A stretch of DNA of 64,000 nt, from contig JAACJM010000147.1 in the NCBI GenBank assembly GCA_013368315.1, positions 124,001 through 188,000 of the forward strand, written 5' to 3'. A program made the translations under genes and the position numbers. The DNA comes from Tetrapyrgos nigripes. Lineage: Eukaryota; Basidiomycota; Agaricomycetes; Agaricales; Campanellaceae. The notes under the pieces were generated by a model that worked only from the letters and a program-made list of their open reading frames with translations, was not told where the DNA came from and did not search any database. The first letter of the stretch is position 1. Every line of letters starts with the position of its first letter. This document shows positions 11,101-22,716 of the stretch, piece by piece.

Positions 11101-11324
11101 TGGCAGCAATACAAACTGCCTCGATGCTTACTGTACATCAAGTACAGCTCCAGGGAGAGGTCGACGATCTACGAGAACAGATGCGCACATTACAACAGGC
11201 TGTTGATAGCTCTAGAGATGGAGGAAGGATGATGGTGCAGATAAAGATGTTGGAGAGTCAACTGAGCTCGGAGTGGGCCAGAGGTTTGAGAGATGAGCCT
11301 CCACCTGTGTATTCGTCTATGTAA
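11100..11324 (+). pseudogene. C-terminal fragment of a coiled-coil protein
   Basis: An open segment ending at 11324 encodes about 66-75 residues with heptad-like spacing of Leu, Val and Met (VQLQGEVDDLREQMRTL) and the tail DEPPPVYSSM. Many agaricomycete proteins of unknown function end in a short coiled coil followed by a PPxY tail, so this may be the last exon of such a gene. Upstream exons are not visible because the foldback element lies just upstream. Whether it is a gene fragment or a distant exon cannot be decided from sequence. Confidence 0.4.
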
Positions 11325-12328
11325 TTGGAAAAAGCTCATCATTTAATCAGCCGCTCAAAATTCCTCATTTGTTTGCAGATGCTAAGATCTTTTGCATCAC
11401 AATCAGTCAAGGACGATATTCCAGCACTAAATTCCATACTCACCTCTAGCTCGGACAGCTCCAGGAGATGGAGAAGGGTGCGCTGCAGCCTGGTGACTTA
11501 GACTAAGAATACCGATGATTGCAACGATGGTGAGTGTAAAGAAACAATTCTCATGATGGGAGATAGAGAAGTCTTTGAGCCTGAAGAATTCCTTCCTCTC
11601 TTACTGCATTTTTAAGTGATGCCAGACAGCCTGAGCCATAATCTATGCAAGAGGTAACCACCGTTCCCGTCGCTTCTCAAGTCAAAAACTCATGCTATTA
11701 ACTTTTCTACTATAGGGTTACTATCTGCCATAAGAAACCTTTGGTTGGTTACGAGGCCTTTAGGCTGAATTAACTTAGGTGACCTTTGCAATTCAATCGC
11801 AACTTTTCCACGCCTGCAATTTCTATTGGCCAGTCTATGATGCCAACAACCAAATGATCGGTCTAGACTCATGACGCATCGGCTTTTCGATCCGACCCAA
11901 GCTGTCGTCAACTATGAACAAACAATGACATAACCTAAGTCGCGTCGGATTTTCCTAAGTCCTTTTGCCTTCACCTTACGATATGTATGTATGTACATAT
12001 TTATGTAGCCAATACACAAACATACAAGTACGCGCTGTCAGTCAATTGATCAGCCCTGTTTTTGCAATCATGATCAGCTACAACGCGGTTCAAGAATATA
12101 GCGAGGTTTGAGTGTGTAGGCCATCAGAAAAAGCCGCGATTTAATTAACTCGGTTGCCCGGCTTCACAGCAGCTAAACGGCAACATGCCCTGCCTTTATT
12201 CAGTTGTACAAGCCGAGCAATAGAACCACTGGGGTTCTAAGTACGAATGGGCATTGATTGCATGATTACTTATCTACTGAATAACCACAGTATGATATTC
12301 CTAATATGGCTAACGCTGCAACCCTACT
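11325..12328. other. Non-genic stretch
   Basis: Moderately AT-rich sequence without a supported gene. A run of ATGTATGTATGTAC repeats lies at about 11982-11998. No RNA gene seen. Confidence 0.4.
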
Positions 12329-12374
12329 ATGGGCCTCGTAACTTGCCATGCGAAGCAGTGGCATCTTTCCCCAG
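12329..12374 (-). repeat. Dispersed 45-bp repeat, copy 1 of 3
   Basis: On the minus strand it reads ACTGGGG...CCACTGCTTCGCATGGCAAG...GAGGCCC. The same block occurs at 18800-18848 and 63774-63820 on the plus strand, with a few differences. Confidence 0.75.
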
Positions 12375-12458
12375 TCAATTGAAGTTTGTAAAAAAAAATT
12401 TGAAGGGACCTCTACAAAATGCATTTCATGTTATTGAATAATCAGTGGTCAGCACGTC

Positions 12459-12672
12459 TTAACATGTATATACAAGATAATTCACTTTAATGGCCTCAGG
12501 ATCATAAAGCAAGCCTCTCGACGCAGTTGAGATGCGTGAGAAACATGCCGGAAATTCCCGAAGCCAGCTGTTGTCGTCTTCACTTGACATTTTCACACCG
12601 AGCTTGCTCGTGAGGGTGGAAAAGTGTCCTATTGCGACTTGATATCCTTTTGGAGAGAGAATCTGTAAGAAT
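12459..12672 (-). pseudogene. Single exon-like ORF, unidentified
   Basis: On the minus strand an open segment starts after a TTACAG acceptor-like site near 12665 and encodes about 65 residues (contains SPKGYQVAIGHFSTLTSKLG and SWLREFPACFSRIS) before a stop near 12459. Composition looks protein-like, but no family is recognised, and no partner exon is found nearby. It could be an exon of a broken gene. Confidence 0.25.
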
Positions 12673-13195
12673 ATAGCAAACAAAAAGAAAATCAAATTTG
12701 TGGCTGTGCTTATTCCTCTTTTTTGAAGATTTTTACACTTTCCTTGCATCAGATACACTAGCTCAAAGACATTTCTGAGCTAATATACATAGTTTATACA
12801 GTACAGAATGACATATATGATAAGTTAGGATGGTACCCGTAAATCCAAGCCAGGTCCCCGCAGCCCCGCAGATTTACCTATACCACAGGGAAAATGATAG
12901 GTTTAGGGCTGACGTGGAGGTCGGGTCGGTGAGTGCATCATGTTCTTGTTCCTACCAAATTGACCGCATTTAAGTTGAAGGTTGATGTATGATGACCTGC
13001 CGTCGGTCTCGAAGCCGCCGAGTCATATTCTATATACGACTCGGAGCAGCGCCTCTCAACGGGAATATGAGGCTTGATCTCACCTCTACATATAGTCAGC
13101 GAAAGTGGTATGTATGTGCTGTTTTTACGTTTTGTCAGGTACTGACACTGACACTGGCTGATATTGATGTAATCAACCAAATCAGGCTCAGTGAC

Positions 13196-13686
13196 CATCA
13201 GTATTTTGACAGATTACTGGTTTCAACTGGTAGGGCCAAAATTTGGCAGAGCACCAGTTGAAACCAGTAGACCCCCCATTTCCACCAGACAAGTATTTTT
13301 CTCCACCAGTTGAGTGCTTTTCGACGTCGTTTGGGCATCATCATTGTCGAGGAAGGGCCCAGCAACATTGCCAAAGGTGAGCACATGGTCAGTAATGATC
13401 CGAAAGTCATTTCCGACATCGGCTAATGTTCTCATCGTTGTCAGGGACAGCGTTCGGCACCTCCCGACGCCCCCGACGACCGGCTGACGCGTAGCCGCCG
13501 CTACTTAATAATTATTGCGCCACCTGTTTGCGATAGCTACGGTGATATCATAGGTAGTTTTTACTTACATCTCCTACTCTACAAGTGCTGTTAAGTATCC
13601 AAACAGAGGTGAATAAAATTTCCACCAGTCAGTTGGCTTGCAGCACCAGTGGACCAGTCCACTAGTAATCTGTCAAAATACTGATG
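13196..13686. mobile_element. Non-autonomous TIR element, about 490 bp
   Basis: The termini CATCAGTATTTTGACAGATT (13197) and its complement (ending 13686) are perfect for at least 20 bp. If the element starts at CAGTATTTTG, the flanking octamers GTGACCAT and ATGACACC match at five of eight positions, which would fit an old hAT-type insertion. No transposase inside. An internal hairpin lies at 13216-13270. Confidence 0.7.
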
Positions 13687-14347
13687 ACACCCCGTAGCCT
13701 TTTCGGCTCGAATTAACTTGACGACACGCGTCCGAATCCCTCCGTAGCCACTTCCAATCCAACCCGGTCCACTGACTCCAGCGACGACACAACCCACTGT
13801 ATAAGTATGCTATTACTCATTTTCAAATTCTCTGATGCAAGCTGATATATCAATCCATACATAGTAAGAATAGGGAAAGGTATGTGATAAAGCCGTTCTT
13901 CCCATGGGATGTTCCCATCGCTGTGTTCAAGCTGTCAATTAAATCTGAGATCTGAGCTCTTACCTCCAGTAACATCCCGTTGCCAACATCGTCCACTGTC
14001 CCATCCCCTTACCCTATTCTTGATCTTATTCTTATGCTGTTTTGCTGTGCACCACCGCAGTCCTTACTAGCTTCAACACCCATATGCTCTATCCGGCTGC
14101 GAAACGTTTCAGACTGCGAATGAGTCAACGAGCGCGGGATCTTCATATCTACATTTGTACGCATCAAGTCTTGGTGAGTTTCTTTATTTATCATCGGTTC
14201 TACGGTTCACTTATAAAGCACTCTCTAGATTAGTGGTGGTAGTCAATTCCCTCCAACCCTTCTGTTATTCTTTCTTTCTTCCTTTGACTTTGAACCCCCC
14301 TGGTAGCGTGTTACCGTATCTCGACCTAGGTAAACGCACGCAACACT
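13687..14347. promoter_or_regulatory. Upstream region of the GMC oxidoreductase gene
   Basis: About 660 bp precede the start codon at 14348. The last 130 bp are pyrimidine-rich (CTTTCTTTCTTCCTTTG at about 14266-14290), a common core-promoter feature in basidiomycetes. No clear TATA box close to the start and no operator that I can name. Confidence 0.35.
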
Positions 14348-16954
14348 ATGAGGCCATGCTCGTCTCTGTCAGCGGCATTCCAGGTTGTATCGGCCATAGC
14401 AGTGATCCTATCACCCGTCCTTTCCCTTGTCCGGGCGGAGTCGACGCTGTACACGAATCCAAATGATCTGCCCACAAAGGAATACGATTTCATCATCGTT
14501 GGAGGTGAGTACCAAGTCTTTCCCTTCGCTTCATTCAATAAGGGCTTAACGATGGATTAACGACGGACGCATACGCCTATAAAGCTGGTACAGCCGGAAA
14601 CGTACTCGCTGCTCGACTAAGTGAAGATCCAAGTAAACGTGTCCTGGTTATCGAGGCTGGTGTCGAGTAAGTACTCATAGTGACATAGATAATAACTTTA
14701 GCCATTCATCTTCCTTCAAACCGAATTTCTATAATAAAGCGATACCGGCGTCCTCCCAGTCCAAGTCCCCTTCCTCGCTTTCAACAACGAAGGAACACCC
14801 ACAGATTGGAATTACACTACCGTGCCTCAGAAAGAACTTAATAATCGGACGATCTCGGTACCCAGGGGTTTCTGCTTGGGGGGGAGTAGCAGTATCAGTG
14901 AGTCGTTACATTTTCGACATTTTATTGTTCGAGGATGCAAGATTTACTGACTCTATACATGATAATAGATCTCATGATATGGACCCGAGGCTCGAGCGAA
15001 ATCTGGGATCATTACGCTCAAGTTACTGGGGATTCAGGTTGGAGCTGGAATGCGCTGGAGAAATATTGGGATAAGGTAAATAATATATTGTTGGGAAATA
15101 TTAGCTACCTCTGGACTTACAAACCCTCCCTTCCTATAGATATCCACCTTTGTCCCTCCAACCTCCAATCCATCAATTCTCCCTCCTCCACCTAACGACC
15201 TCACGTTATCCAATGGAGACGGACCCGTCCTCGTCACTCGAGCCAATGCCCCAACCGAGCTTGACTGGAGAGTGATCAACACCAGTATGCTGATACAACA
15301 AGAGGAAGAGTCGAATGGAGAAAGTCCAAGGTTCAAGTTTACCGAAGATATGAACACTGGGGATAGTATTGGATTCGGTAAGCCAGCCTTAGTTCGGGTT
15401 CCCTTCTGCGGGTGGTCGTATATACCATATATACTCATATGAAACTCAGGATATCACCAATCGGCGAGCGGGAAGGGAGAACGACGTTCTTCGGCTGCAA
15501 CATACCTCCATCCAGCGCTCAATAATCGGTCAAATCTGGATGTTTTGATTCACACGAGGGCTATGAGATTGGTTCAGGACAATTCAACAAACGATTATAT
15601 TCCCGTTTTTAACCAGGTGGAAGTCGCTCAAGCCGTTGGTGGTAAGTAGACTCGGATCTACGCACTACTACTTCCTCTTCGATATGAGTTGACTTCTCTC
15701 CTTTTTTAGGTCCTCGATTCACTTTCCGTGCTAAAAATGAAATCATCTTGAGTTCGGGCAGCATAGGGACGCCGCAAATATTATTACTTAGCGGCGTGGG
15801 TCCCAAGAGTGAATTGGAAGACATGGGGATAGAAGTTGTGGTTGATAAGCCCGGTGTAGGTGACTAGATGATATTCCATATATATGAAGCATCTCTCACT
15901 CAAAAATTGCTGATTCTCTCCAAGGCAAAAACCTACGCGAACATGCCATGCTCGTCGGCATCTACAACGTAAATTCCAACATGACATCCGATGATCTTTT
16001 GCGAAGTCCTGCTCTGCAACAACAAGCACTCGAGCAGTGGCAAAACAACAGGACCGGAAGGTTTGCGGATTCGGCGAGTAATGTTCTAGGTGTGTACTAT
16101 GCATACTATATGCTGCGTACTCCTTATATGAACTGCACTGACTCACTTTGATGCTAGGGTTTATGAGGATACCTGACGGTCAGTTGAATGGAGCACAGGA
16201 TCCTACATCTGGACCTCATACGCCTCATTTTGAACTGCTGTTTGCGGTAAGTGCCTTAATCACTTCAAATTGAGCTCCTTTGATTTCTCCATTTACCAAT
16301 CCGCAGGACAACTTTGTAGGTGTTCTCGATCCGCTGCCTGAACAAGGCCATTTCATCACTGTTGTCAACGTTGTACTCGCACCGCAATCCAGTAAGGATC
16401 ATTTCATGTCTTCTCGGCATTCTAGTTCTCTTATTTTTCGTGATCAGCCGGTTCATTGACTCTCTCGACCGCCGAAGGAGGGACATTCACCCAGCCTCTG
16501 ATCGATTATAGCATATATTCCGACCCAGTCGATGTTCAAGTCATGCTTCAAGCGATGAATGACACTGAGACCTTCTTGTCTAGCAGCCCTTGGACTCAGG
16601 ATGATTTCATCATTTCCCAAGTTGGTCTTGGTCGAAAAGCAACGTCTGAGGAGAAGCTCGCGTTCATGAGGGATAATACTATCACCATATTCCATCCCGT
16701 CGGTACTGCTAGTATGGGAAGTCAGGAAGAGTCCGTCGTAGACCCAAGATTACGAGTGCGCGGTGTAAAGGGTATTAGAGTTGTTGATGCAAGTGTCTTC
16801 GTGAGTGGTTTCCATTCCTTGTTCATAAATTCGCAGTTGAACTTAAATCATCTTTGGGTAGCCTACCATGCCAGAATGTCATCCTCAAGCGGTGGTGTAT
16901 ACTTTGGCTGAACGCGCGGCGGATATCATCAAGGAGGATAATGAGATGCTATGA
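14348..16954 (+). CDS. Secreted GMC (glucose-methanol-choline) oxidoreductase, 12 exons
   Basis: FAD-dependent alcohol oxidase or dehydrogenase, likely extracellular and H2O2-producing. Exons by splice logic: 14348-14504, 14585-14666, 14740-14897, 14969-15075, 15140-15377, 15450-15641, 15710-15859, 15925-16089, 16158-16246, 16307-16391, 16448-16800, 16862-16954; total 1869 nt, 622 residues, no internal stop. Residues 1-30 form a signal peptide (hydrophobic [19 protein letters not shown], then A-E). The ADP-binding motif is [18 protein letters not shown], and GMC signature 2 reads [16 protein letters not shown]. Near the C-terminus, HPVGTASMG and CHPQAVVY supply the two expected His positions. 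Length is usual for aryl-alcohol oxidase or related members (about 570-620). Substrate cannot be told; lignocellulose-linked aryl-alcohol oxidase is one option. All introns are 56-80 bp with GT..AG. The best-preserved gene in the window. Confidence 0.93.
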
Positions 16955-18799
16955 GCTAAGACAATATGACTGCTTTAATACTAATCCTTCCTTGATCCAC
17001 ATTCGTTCGTTTATTTTCGAGTCATTAGTTTCAAGATTCACTACGATACAACTTTCTTCATACTTATCATAAGTTAAGTATAGTATATCTACCTCCTTCT
17101 GTTACTCTACATCAATTACTCAGTACTAAGTACACTCTCTTTCGATCTATTTGTCACTTCTCTACTACAGTATTTTGCTCCTATAGCGTTTATATCATGT
17201 ACTAGTACAGTTCCGAATGTAATTTCCTCGTTTCTTTGTCTCTTGCATTCGCTTTGCGTGCTGCTGGCTCGCTTGTTTCAGTTCGTTTGTGTTTGGTGCT
17301 AAGACTTGTTGGATGGAACAGAGTCGGCAGGAGTCAGAAGGCATCGGTATAGCTTAGATTAACTAAGAAAGATGGACAATAGCATGAAATGTCATATAAT
17401 CGGATTTATCTGACAGTTTCCTGGAAATGGTTGGATCTGGCCAAAATCTTTCTAAAAAATTCTGGTAGTATGCGGTAATTTTCTGACTTTTTCAGACTAT
17501 TTCCGAGACGATTGGGTTTCCCTCTGACTTCCAGACATGGCCAGAAATAGTCGGATGTACCCGGCATCCTCTTTTACTAGACGGGAGATCAAAGATAGAA
17601 TATATTGAATATGTGAAGATATAAAGACAAGAAATACAGATTGGCGAAGCGTCACTTTTAACAGATGACACTGGTGACGCCGCTCTGATGCGCCAGCAGT
17701 CCCCAGGCCTCGTCCAACCGTCCTGAAACCTTCAAATTCAGATTCTATGACTAGAAACACATTGCCTCATTACCCCACATTATTACTAATTTGCTGTCTT
17801 CCATTTGCCACCTCCAAGCCAAAATTTTTTTTTGGCTAGCATCTCAGAATCCGCCCTCCTGTATTTCAACCGCTGCATTAGGCCACTCATTTTCGGTACA
17901 AAAATGATTCATTGTGACCTTATCTACCGCATCATGATGCCCAAAGTCCCATCTGGGTCCCTTCTACACCATTAAGTGGCCATCAGTTCAAGGTGAGCCA
18001 AATAAGGGTCTTTCTCACAAAGGTCAAATCCCCTGGATGTATGTTCATGTTCAGGCAACCTGTTTGCTATGTATAAATTTTTTTGTGGACCAGGCGAGCT
18101 GCCTCATGTACTTTTTGTGGTGATGCATTCTGGAAGAAGAGGAATGGGGTTTAAATTTTAATACTCGCGATCTCGTTTATATTTAGGTCCCCATTCACGC
18201 AGAGTCGTTTGGTATCGGGGTTCGAGTTTACGGTGAAGTTAGAATCGAGAAGTCTGTCACCATCATGATCGCCGCTAATAAGAACATCCGAATTCGAGTC
18301 TGAGTCTGAGTCTGGCAAAGTAGAGCTAGACCAAGATCCATCACACATTTCCCACCACCGACACTCATATTGCCTTCCCGTCCGATAACCACATCCCTTC
18401 CGAAAATGGATCTTTAAATTGTAATTACCAGAGTCAGATACATCAGCTTTCAGTACCTACAACAAAGTTGATTTCTTACACCCGGCCTCCAATTTTCACC
18501 ATGATTTCTTCCAAGAACGCACTGCTCTCATTGCTTATGGGGGCCAATAGGCATATGAGCAAGGACAGGTGATGGCGAAGAGGCTTCATCCCTTGCTAGG
18601 TGTAATGGTTAGCTCCTAGACTCCTACGCTCCTTATACCTTTTATCATATGTTAGACTATTACTCCTTTTAGTATTCTTATAAATACTTGTATCTTTTGT
18701 AGTAGTTCTTCAGTCAAATCAACTCTTAGTTTCCTTCTTAAAGCCGTCTCTTCTAAGTCTACTTAAAGGCTAGCCAGCACCCTTACACTAGGTTTATGA
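16955..18799. other. Intergenic stretch downstream of the GMC gene
   Basis: About 1.8 kb without a supported gene. The first 200 bp are T-rich and probably hold the 3' end of the GMC transcript. Around 17400-17540, GGCCAAAATC and GGCCAGAAATAG blocks hint at a weak inverted repeat. The short reverse ORF at 18151-18348 is mostly an Asp-Ser repeat from GAGTCTGAGTCTGAGTCTG and is not convincing. Confidence 0.4.
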
Positions 18800-18848
18800 T
18801 ACTGGGGTAAGGGGCCACTGCTTTGCATGGCAAGCTATGAGGCCCCTT
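18800..18848 (+). repeat. Dispersed 45-bp repeat, copy 2 of 3
   Basis: ACTGGGGTAAGGGGCCACTG followed by CTTTGCATGGCAAG and GAGGCCCC; matches copies at 12329-12374 (minus) and 63774-63820. Confidence 0.75.
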
Positions 18849-19424
18849 CCTTTGGTATGGTCTTCAGCAGGACCAAAAATTACATCTTCCATGTAGAGCA
18901 ATTGTGAGGCAAAACACATAATATTGACTATACCAGAACTTGTAAGACAGAGAACAGTAAATGAACAATGTTCAACATTAAATTATGCATAAGGATTCAA
19001 AATATATACAGAAATGACTTCAGCATCTGATATATAAAAGAAACATCAATGTTAGCACCCAAGATCATAGACGTCTCAGAATGAATGAGAACGACGGGCA
19101 TCCTGACCACCAACAGTTCTAACAACCCAACTTTAACTAGGAAGTAAGGTCAACGACGTGAGCAGCCCGTTTCCCAATAACACCTGCACCTGCACCATAC
19201 CAGCAAAGGCCAATGCAAAAAAACCAACCGGTGGTACAGCCGTTTGCATAAGGTTCTTCAGGTCGCGGTCTGGGGTGACCACTGTTTATTTGTATTTGTC
19301 TGTACCTTTCAATAGATATTTACCTCGAATACATTCATTTTCAGAGTCAGGGAAACAGCAACGACAACCCGTAGCCTTGTCGTAGCCCTTGCTCTGCCCT
19401 TTGAACTCGCTTTAAACACCTTTC

Positions 19425-19862
19425 TCAAGATGCTACACCACCCATTTTTGTAGTCATCTCTCTACTGTACTCCTTCGGAATGCTTCCAAATTCTCCAATC
19501 CATGTTGCCTCGAGTATTGTGTTGTGTTGGGCAGCCTGATTTGAGATTTTCTTGTTGGTTACAGCCATCTGCATTAGGGCTTGACTCAAAGTCGCCAACG
19601 AAACATCAACTTCACGGTCATCCCACAACTTGTCCTGGATCTCATCGAGATAGAGGGTGGGGTTGGCATCAAGTATCCCCTGAATGTATGCCCTGTCTTC
19701 GAGTGTCAAGAGCCTAGGACGTGAATAGGGAAGAGCAGATAAATTGACGACTTCTCCAGTGGTATGATAGAGGGAGAGTAAGGCATAAACAGTCCTTTCA
19801 GTACAGCCAGCAAGTTTAGCAATTTCTGAAATGGGTTTCTCCTCCTTCCACCACTGGATCAT
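19425..19862 (-). pseudogene. Tc1/mariner transposase, N-terminal part only
   Basis: 145 residues on the minus strand. They contain the paired-type HTH pair: ISEIAKLAGCTERTVYALL and then a linker GRPR-like SRPRLLTLEDRAYI, followed by NPTLYLDEIQDKL and DVSLATLSQAL, which match fungal Tc1-type transposases. The catalytic DDE domain is absent: just after the segment before the first Asp the frame turns into unrelated sequence. The protein could bind TIRs at most. No evidence that it is expressed. Confidence 0.88.
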
Positions 19863-19989
19863 TCACTTCAAGTTGAAGGTCTGTGCTCAGCGTCTTCGGC
19901 ATGCTGCGCTGTATGTACATGACTACATGTCATCTAAAATCTATTGGAAGGTACAGACAAATACAAATAAACAGCGGTCACCCCAGACC

Positions 19990-20659
19990 CAAGGGGGAGG
20001 GAAAATTTAGCCGAGTGATATAGGGCTAGTTCAGGGTTCAGCCCAAGATCCTCTTAAATTTTTTTCTCATGTCAGAAAATTTTAGTACTTCAGTACCATT
20101 TTTGATGGTAAATTTGAGTCTGCAAGAGCGAGTACTGGTACTGAGTGCCATGTCAAACACTCCCAGTAACATGCCTGAGCTTCCACAGGTGAATAAAAGT
20201 ACTAATACTGTGTACAAAGCAATGACATGAGTTATAGGATTCAGGTATATATCTGTGGAGAGTAAATCAGTGAAGAAGAGACCTCAGATCCTCAAAACTG
20301 TGACATTGCTTGCCAAAGAAAAGCTGCGAGACCAATGCGAGACAATATTTGTGAGTGCTAGCCCTGTCAAGAGACAGTTGAAGGTTGGATACTGATGTTT
20401 TCAAAAAGTACTATTTGACATGTGTAGGGCTCGCATATCCCTCCAACAAATGGGAATGTGAGGCTTGCGCAAAGCAGAAACGTGCTTGACGGTAGCAGGA
20501 GGTTGAAGCGACTTATTTGGGCGGATAATGCGCACATGTGCTTACAAATACCTTCTATATATAGTATATTCCCACAAGGGTGTTAGTTGGTTCAGCTGTC
20601 GGAGGTGTTAAAAAATTTTCTGGCCCTATATCCTTAATTATTTTTCTCCGTCCCCCTGG
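19990..20659. mobile_element. hAT-like non-autonomous element (670 bp) with 8-bp target duplication
   Basis: The octamer CCCAGACC occurs at 19982-19989 and again at 20660-20667, on both sides of the insertion in the mariner TIR. The element starts CAAGGGGGAGGGAAAAT and ends ATTTTTCTCCGTCCCCCTGG, imperfect inverted termini. An 8-bp duplication and C(A)AGGGG-type ends are the hallmarks of hAT elements. No transposase is encoded. Confidence 0.88.
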
Positions 20660-21014
20660 CCCAGACCGCGACCTGAAGAACCTTATGCAAACGGCTGTAT
20701 ACACTGGTGACTGTCTTGACACTGTTCTGCTGCAATGTCCCGCGAATATATCCCGCGATCATGAGTTCCCGGACGCTCTCGAGAGGTTCTGTCGGAATGA
20801 AACACTGGCAACAAGAACGAGTAACGACTCGGGATTAGCTCAAAGTTGACATCAAGTTGACATTGGTGCTGCGCTTCTAAAATTTCAATGTGTGTGCACC
20901 CGGGCTCATCATGCTTCGCTGATGGACGTCGCGTTCTAAATCAAGAGGGGCACATATATTGTACGTTGCATCAACCTTGAAATTTATCACCTTTCCCCAA
21001 CCTTTCCCTCTGCC

Positions 21015-22716
21015 ATGTCACAACCCCTCCTCCCCCTTCCCTACAACATTACCCTCTCATCCCAGACAGCATCGATCCATTACTCCCCGTCTCGTGACGG
21101 CAATGATTCTTCGAGTGGCTGGACCGTTTCATACACTGATGGCTTGAAGGATACGGGATATGGTAACCCGCAGGGCGTTGGAGTGGATTATCATCAGACG
21201 AGTTTTGCAGGAGCTTATATGGAGTTGAGCTGGATAGGCTCGGGGGTGTATCTGTATGGAAATGGCTCTGCGGGATCTTACACATTCTCAGTGGATGGGG
21301 AAAACATTACTTCGGATTCTGATTCGGAGTCGGACGTCGGGAAGGGAGGGGGAGGGATCCTGGGGAGTAAAGCTGGGTTGGAATATGGGAGTCATACAAC
21401 TCGGTTGACGGTGAGTGGGAAGAGTAAGGTAGCGTTTCAATATGCACAAGTGACCATTGGGATGGGATATCAAGGGTAAGTATGGTGTTTACTACTACAA
21501 TCAACAACAAAACCTCTGATTTATGGATCAATTGATACTTATCTCGATATTCTGACTTTTAGTTCTAGTTCCAATGTCAACAATCAAACTATTTATCCAG
21601 TCAATGATCAGAGATCAGAAAACCATTTCTTCTCGTACTCGGGCAATAACTCTCCATGGGACGGGACGTTCTCGTGGAATATCGAAGATGATATCAAGAA
21701 CGGTGAGTAGCACTAGCTGCCGATTGATTACTATTACTAACTAATATTAACTGATTATACATACATATGTGTTTGCAGTACTTGCGCCTGACGGGTCATC
21801 TAGGCCCCTCCCCCGCGAAATGGTCACAAACAGAAAGGATCAAACTCTTTCCTTCACACTCAACCATACAGCAGCCTTCTTCCTATATGGTGCAGTTAAC
21901 ATTGACCATGCCCCCAAAAAGGCTACTCTCACGCCTCTTAGCGGGAGATCCGAACCCAATAGACGATTTCTCAACTGCCTTGGATCTGAAGCAAGTCTTA
22001 TACTGGGAAAGCGGATTAGATTAGAACGAGACGTATACGGTCGAGATTACAAATCTGGATGATGAGAAATTCTTTTCGTTTAGTAGTTTGGATGTGCTTG
22101 ATGGGTGAGTTGCATACATAAGTATCCCGGAAGTACTATTGTAAGCTACTTATTTGATTATATCAAGAGGGCCACAGCCAGATGGCTCTACTAGTTCATC
22201 AGAACCCTCAGATCCGATTCCGTCCTCGACTGGAAGCGTCGTAGCCAGCTCGCAATCCTCCAGTACCCTTGGTCCTGGATCAATAGCGGGGAGAGCAGTG
22301 AGTTCTGATTGGGGCGGAAGGGTGGGATTCATGACTCTGATTCCTATGTATACAGGTCGGTGGGGTAGCAGCAGTCATACTCTTTGTCTTTGCTATTCTA
22401 TGTTGTCGTCGTCGGCGAAAGAGTCAGTCAGATATTTCCAAATTTTTTTGTTTATATAACGTGCCAATGCTTAATAATGATCTTAGATCCACCATCCCAT
22501 ATTACGCCATTCTATTCAGGAGTCCCTGTCAGTTCAACGTTGCATGCGATTGATTCTGGACCTATCGCGCCATTCCCTCCGGAATACGATCCTCGTTGGG
22601 CATCAGGTGAAACGTTAAGTAGCACTAGAATGGGGATGATCTCGGGACCGAAAAACAGGCAAGGATCCGGGAGGGGTATAAGTAGTGGTTTAACGGCAGA
22701 AAAGACTGGTCTTTGA
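21015..22716 (+). pseudogene. Single-pass membrane protein gene, six exons, frameshifted
   Basis: Exons: 21015-21475, 21563-21702, 21779-22104, 22168-22297, 22356-22422, 22487-22716. The product would have an extracellular part rich in Gly, Ser, Tyr and N-glycosylation sites, with paired beta-sandwich-like modules, a Ser/Thr/Pro stalk, one transmembrane helix (VGGVAAVILFVFAILCC) with a following RRRR stop-transfer signal, and a Pro/Gly-rich cytoplasmic tail. Similar architectures occur in many agaricomycete proteins of unknown function. In exon 3 the frame must shift by one base between about 21905 and 21945 to reach the conserved NETYTVEITNLDDEKFFSF segment, and a TAG stop sits at 22022-22024 just before it. 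The exon phases agree with one extra base. It is either a recent pseudogene or carries two sequence errors. Confidence 0.75.

Larger units (their letters stand above)
19237..20697 (-). mobile_element. Internally deleted Tc1/mariner element, split by a hAT-like insertion
   Basis: Flanked by TA on both sides (19235-19236, 20698-20699). The left TIR (19237-19317) begins CAGCCGTTTGCATAAGGTTC and continues to a TTTGTATTTGTCTGTACC block. The right TIR is cut in two: its inner part is at 19939-19989 and its outer part at 20660-20697. Removing 19990-20659 plus one 8-bp repeat restores a TIR matching the left one over about 80 bp. Without the insertion the element is about 780 bp and holds only the transposase N-terminus, so it is non-autonomous. 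Confidence 0.93.

Noticed and set aside
13700..13760. tRNA-like CCGAATCCC (B box look-alike)
   Set aside because: No matching A box or stems upstream.
14034..14233. Small ORFs upstream of the GMC gene as possible upstream genes
   Set aside because: They are short, overlap on both strands and have no splice or family support; the region fits a promoter and 5' leader better.
18151..18348. Small Asp/Ser-rich reverse ORF
   Set aside because: Produced by a GAGTCTGAGTCTG simple repeat; no further support.
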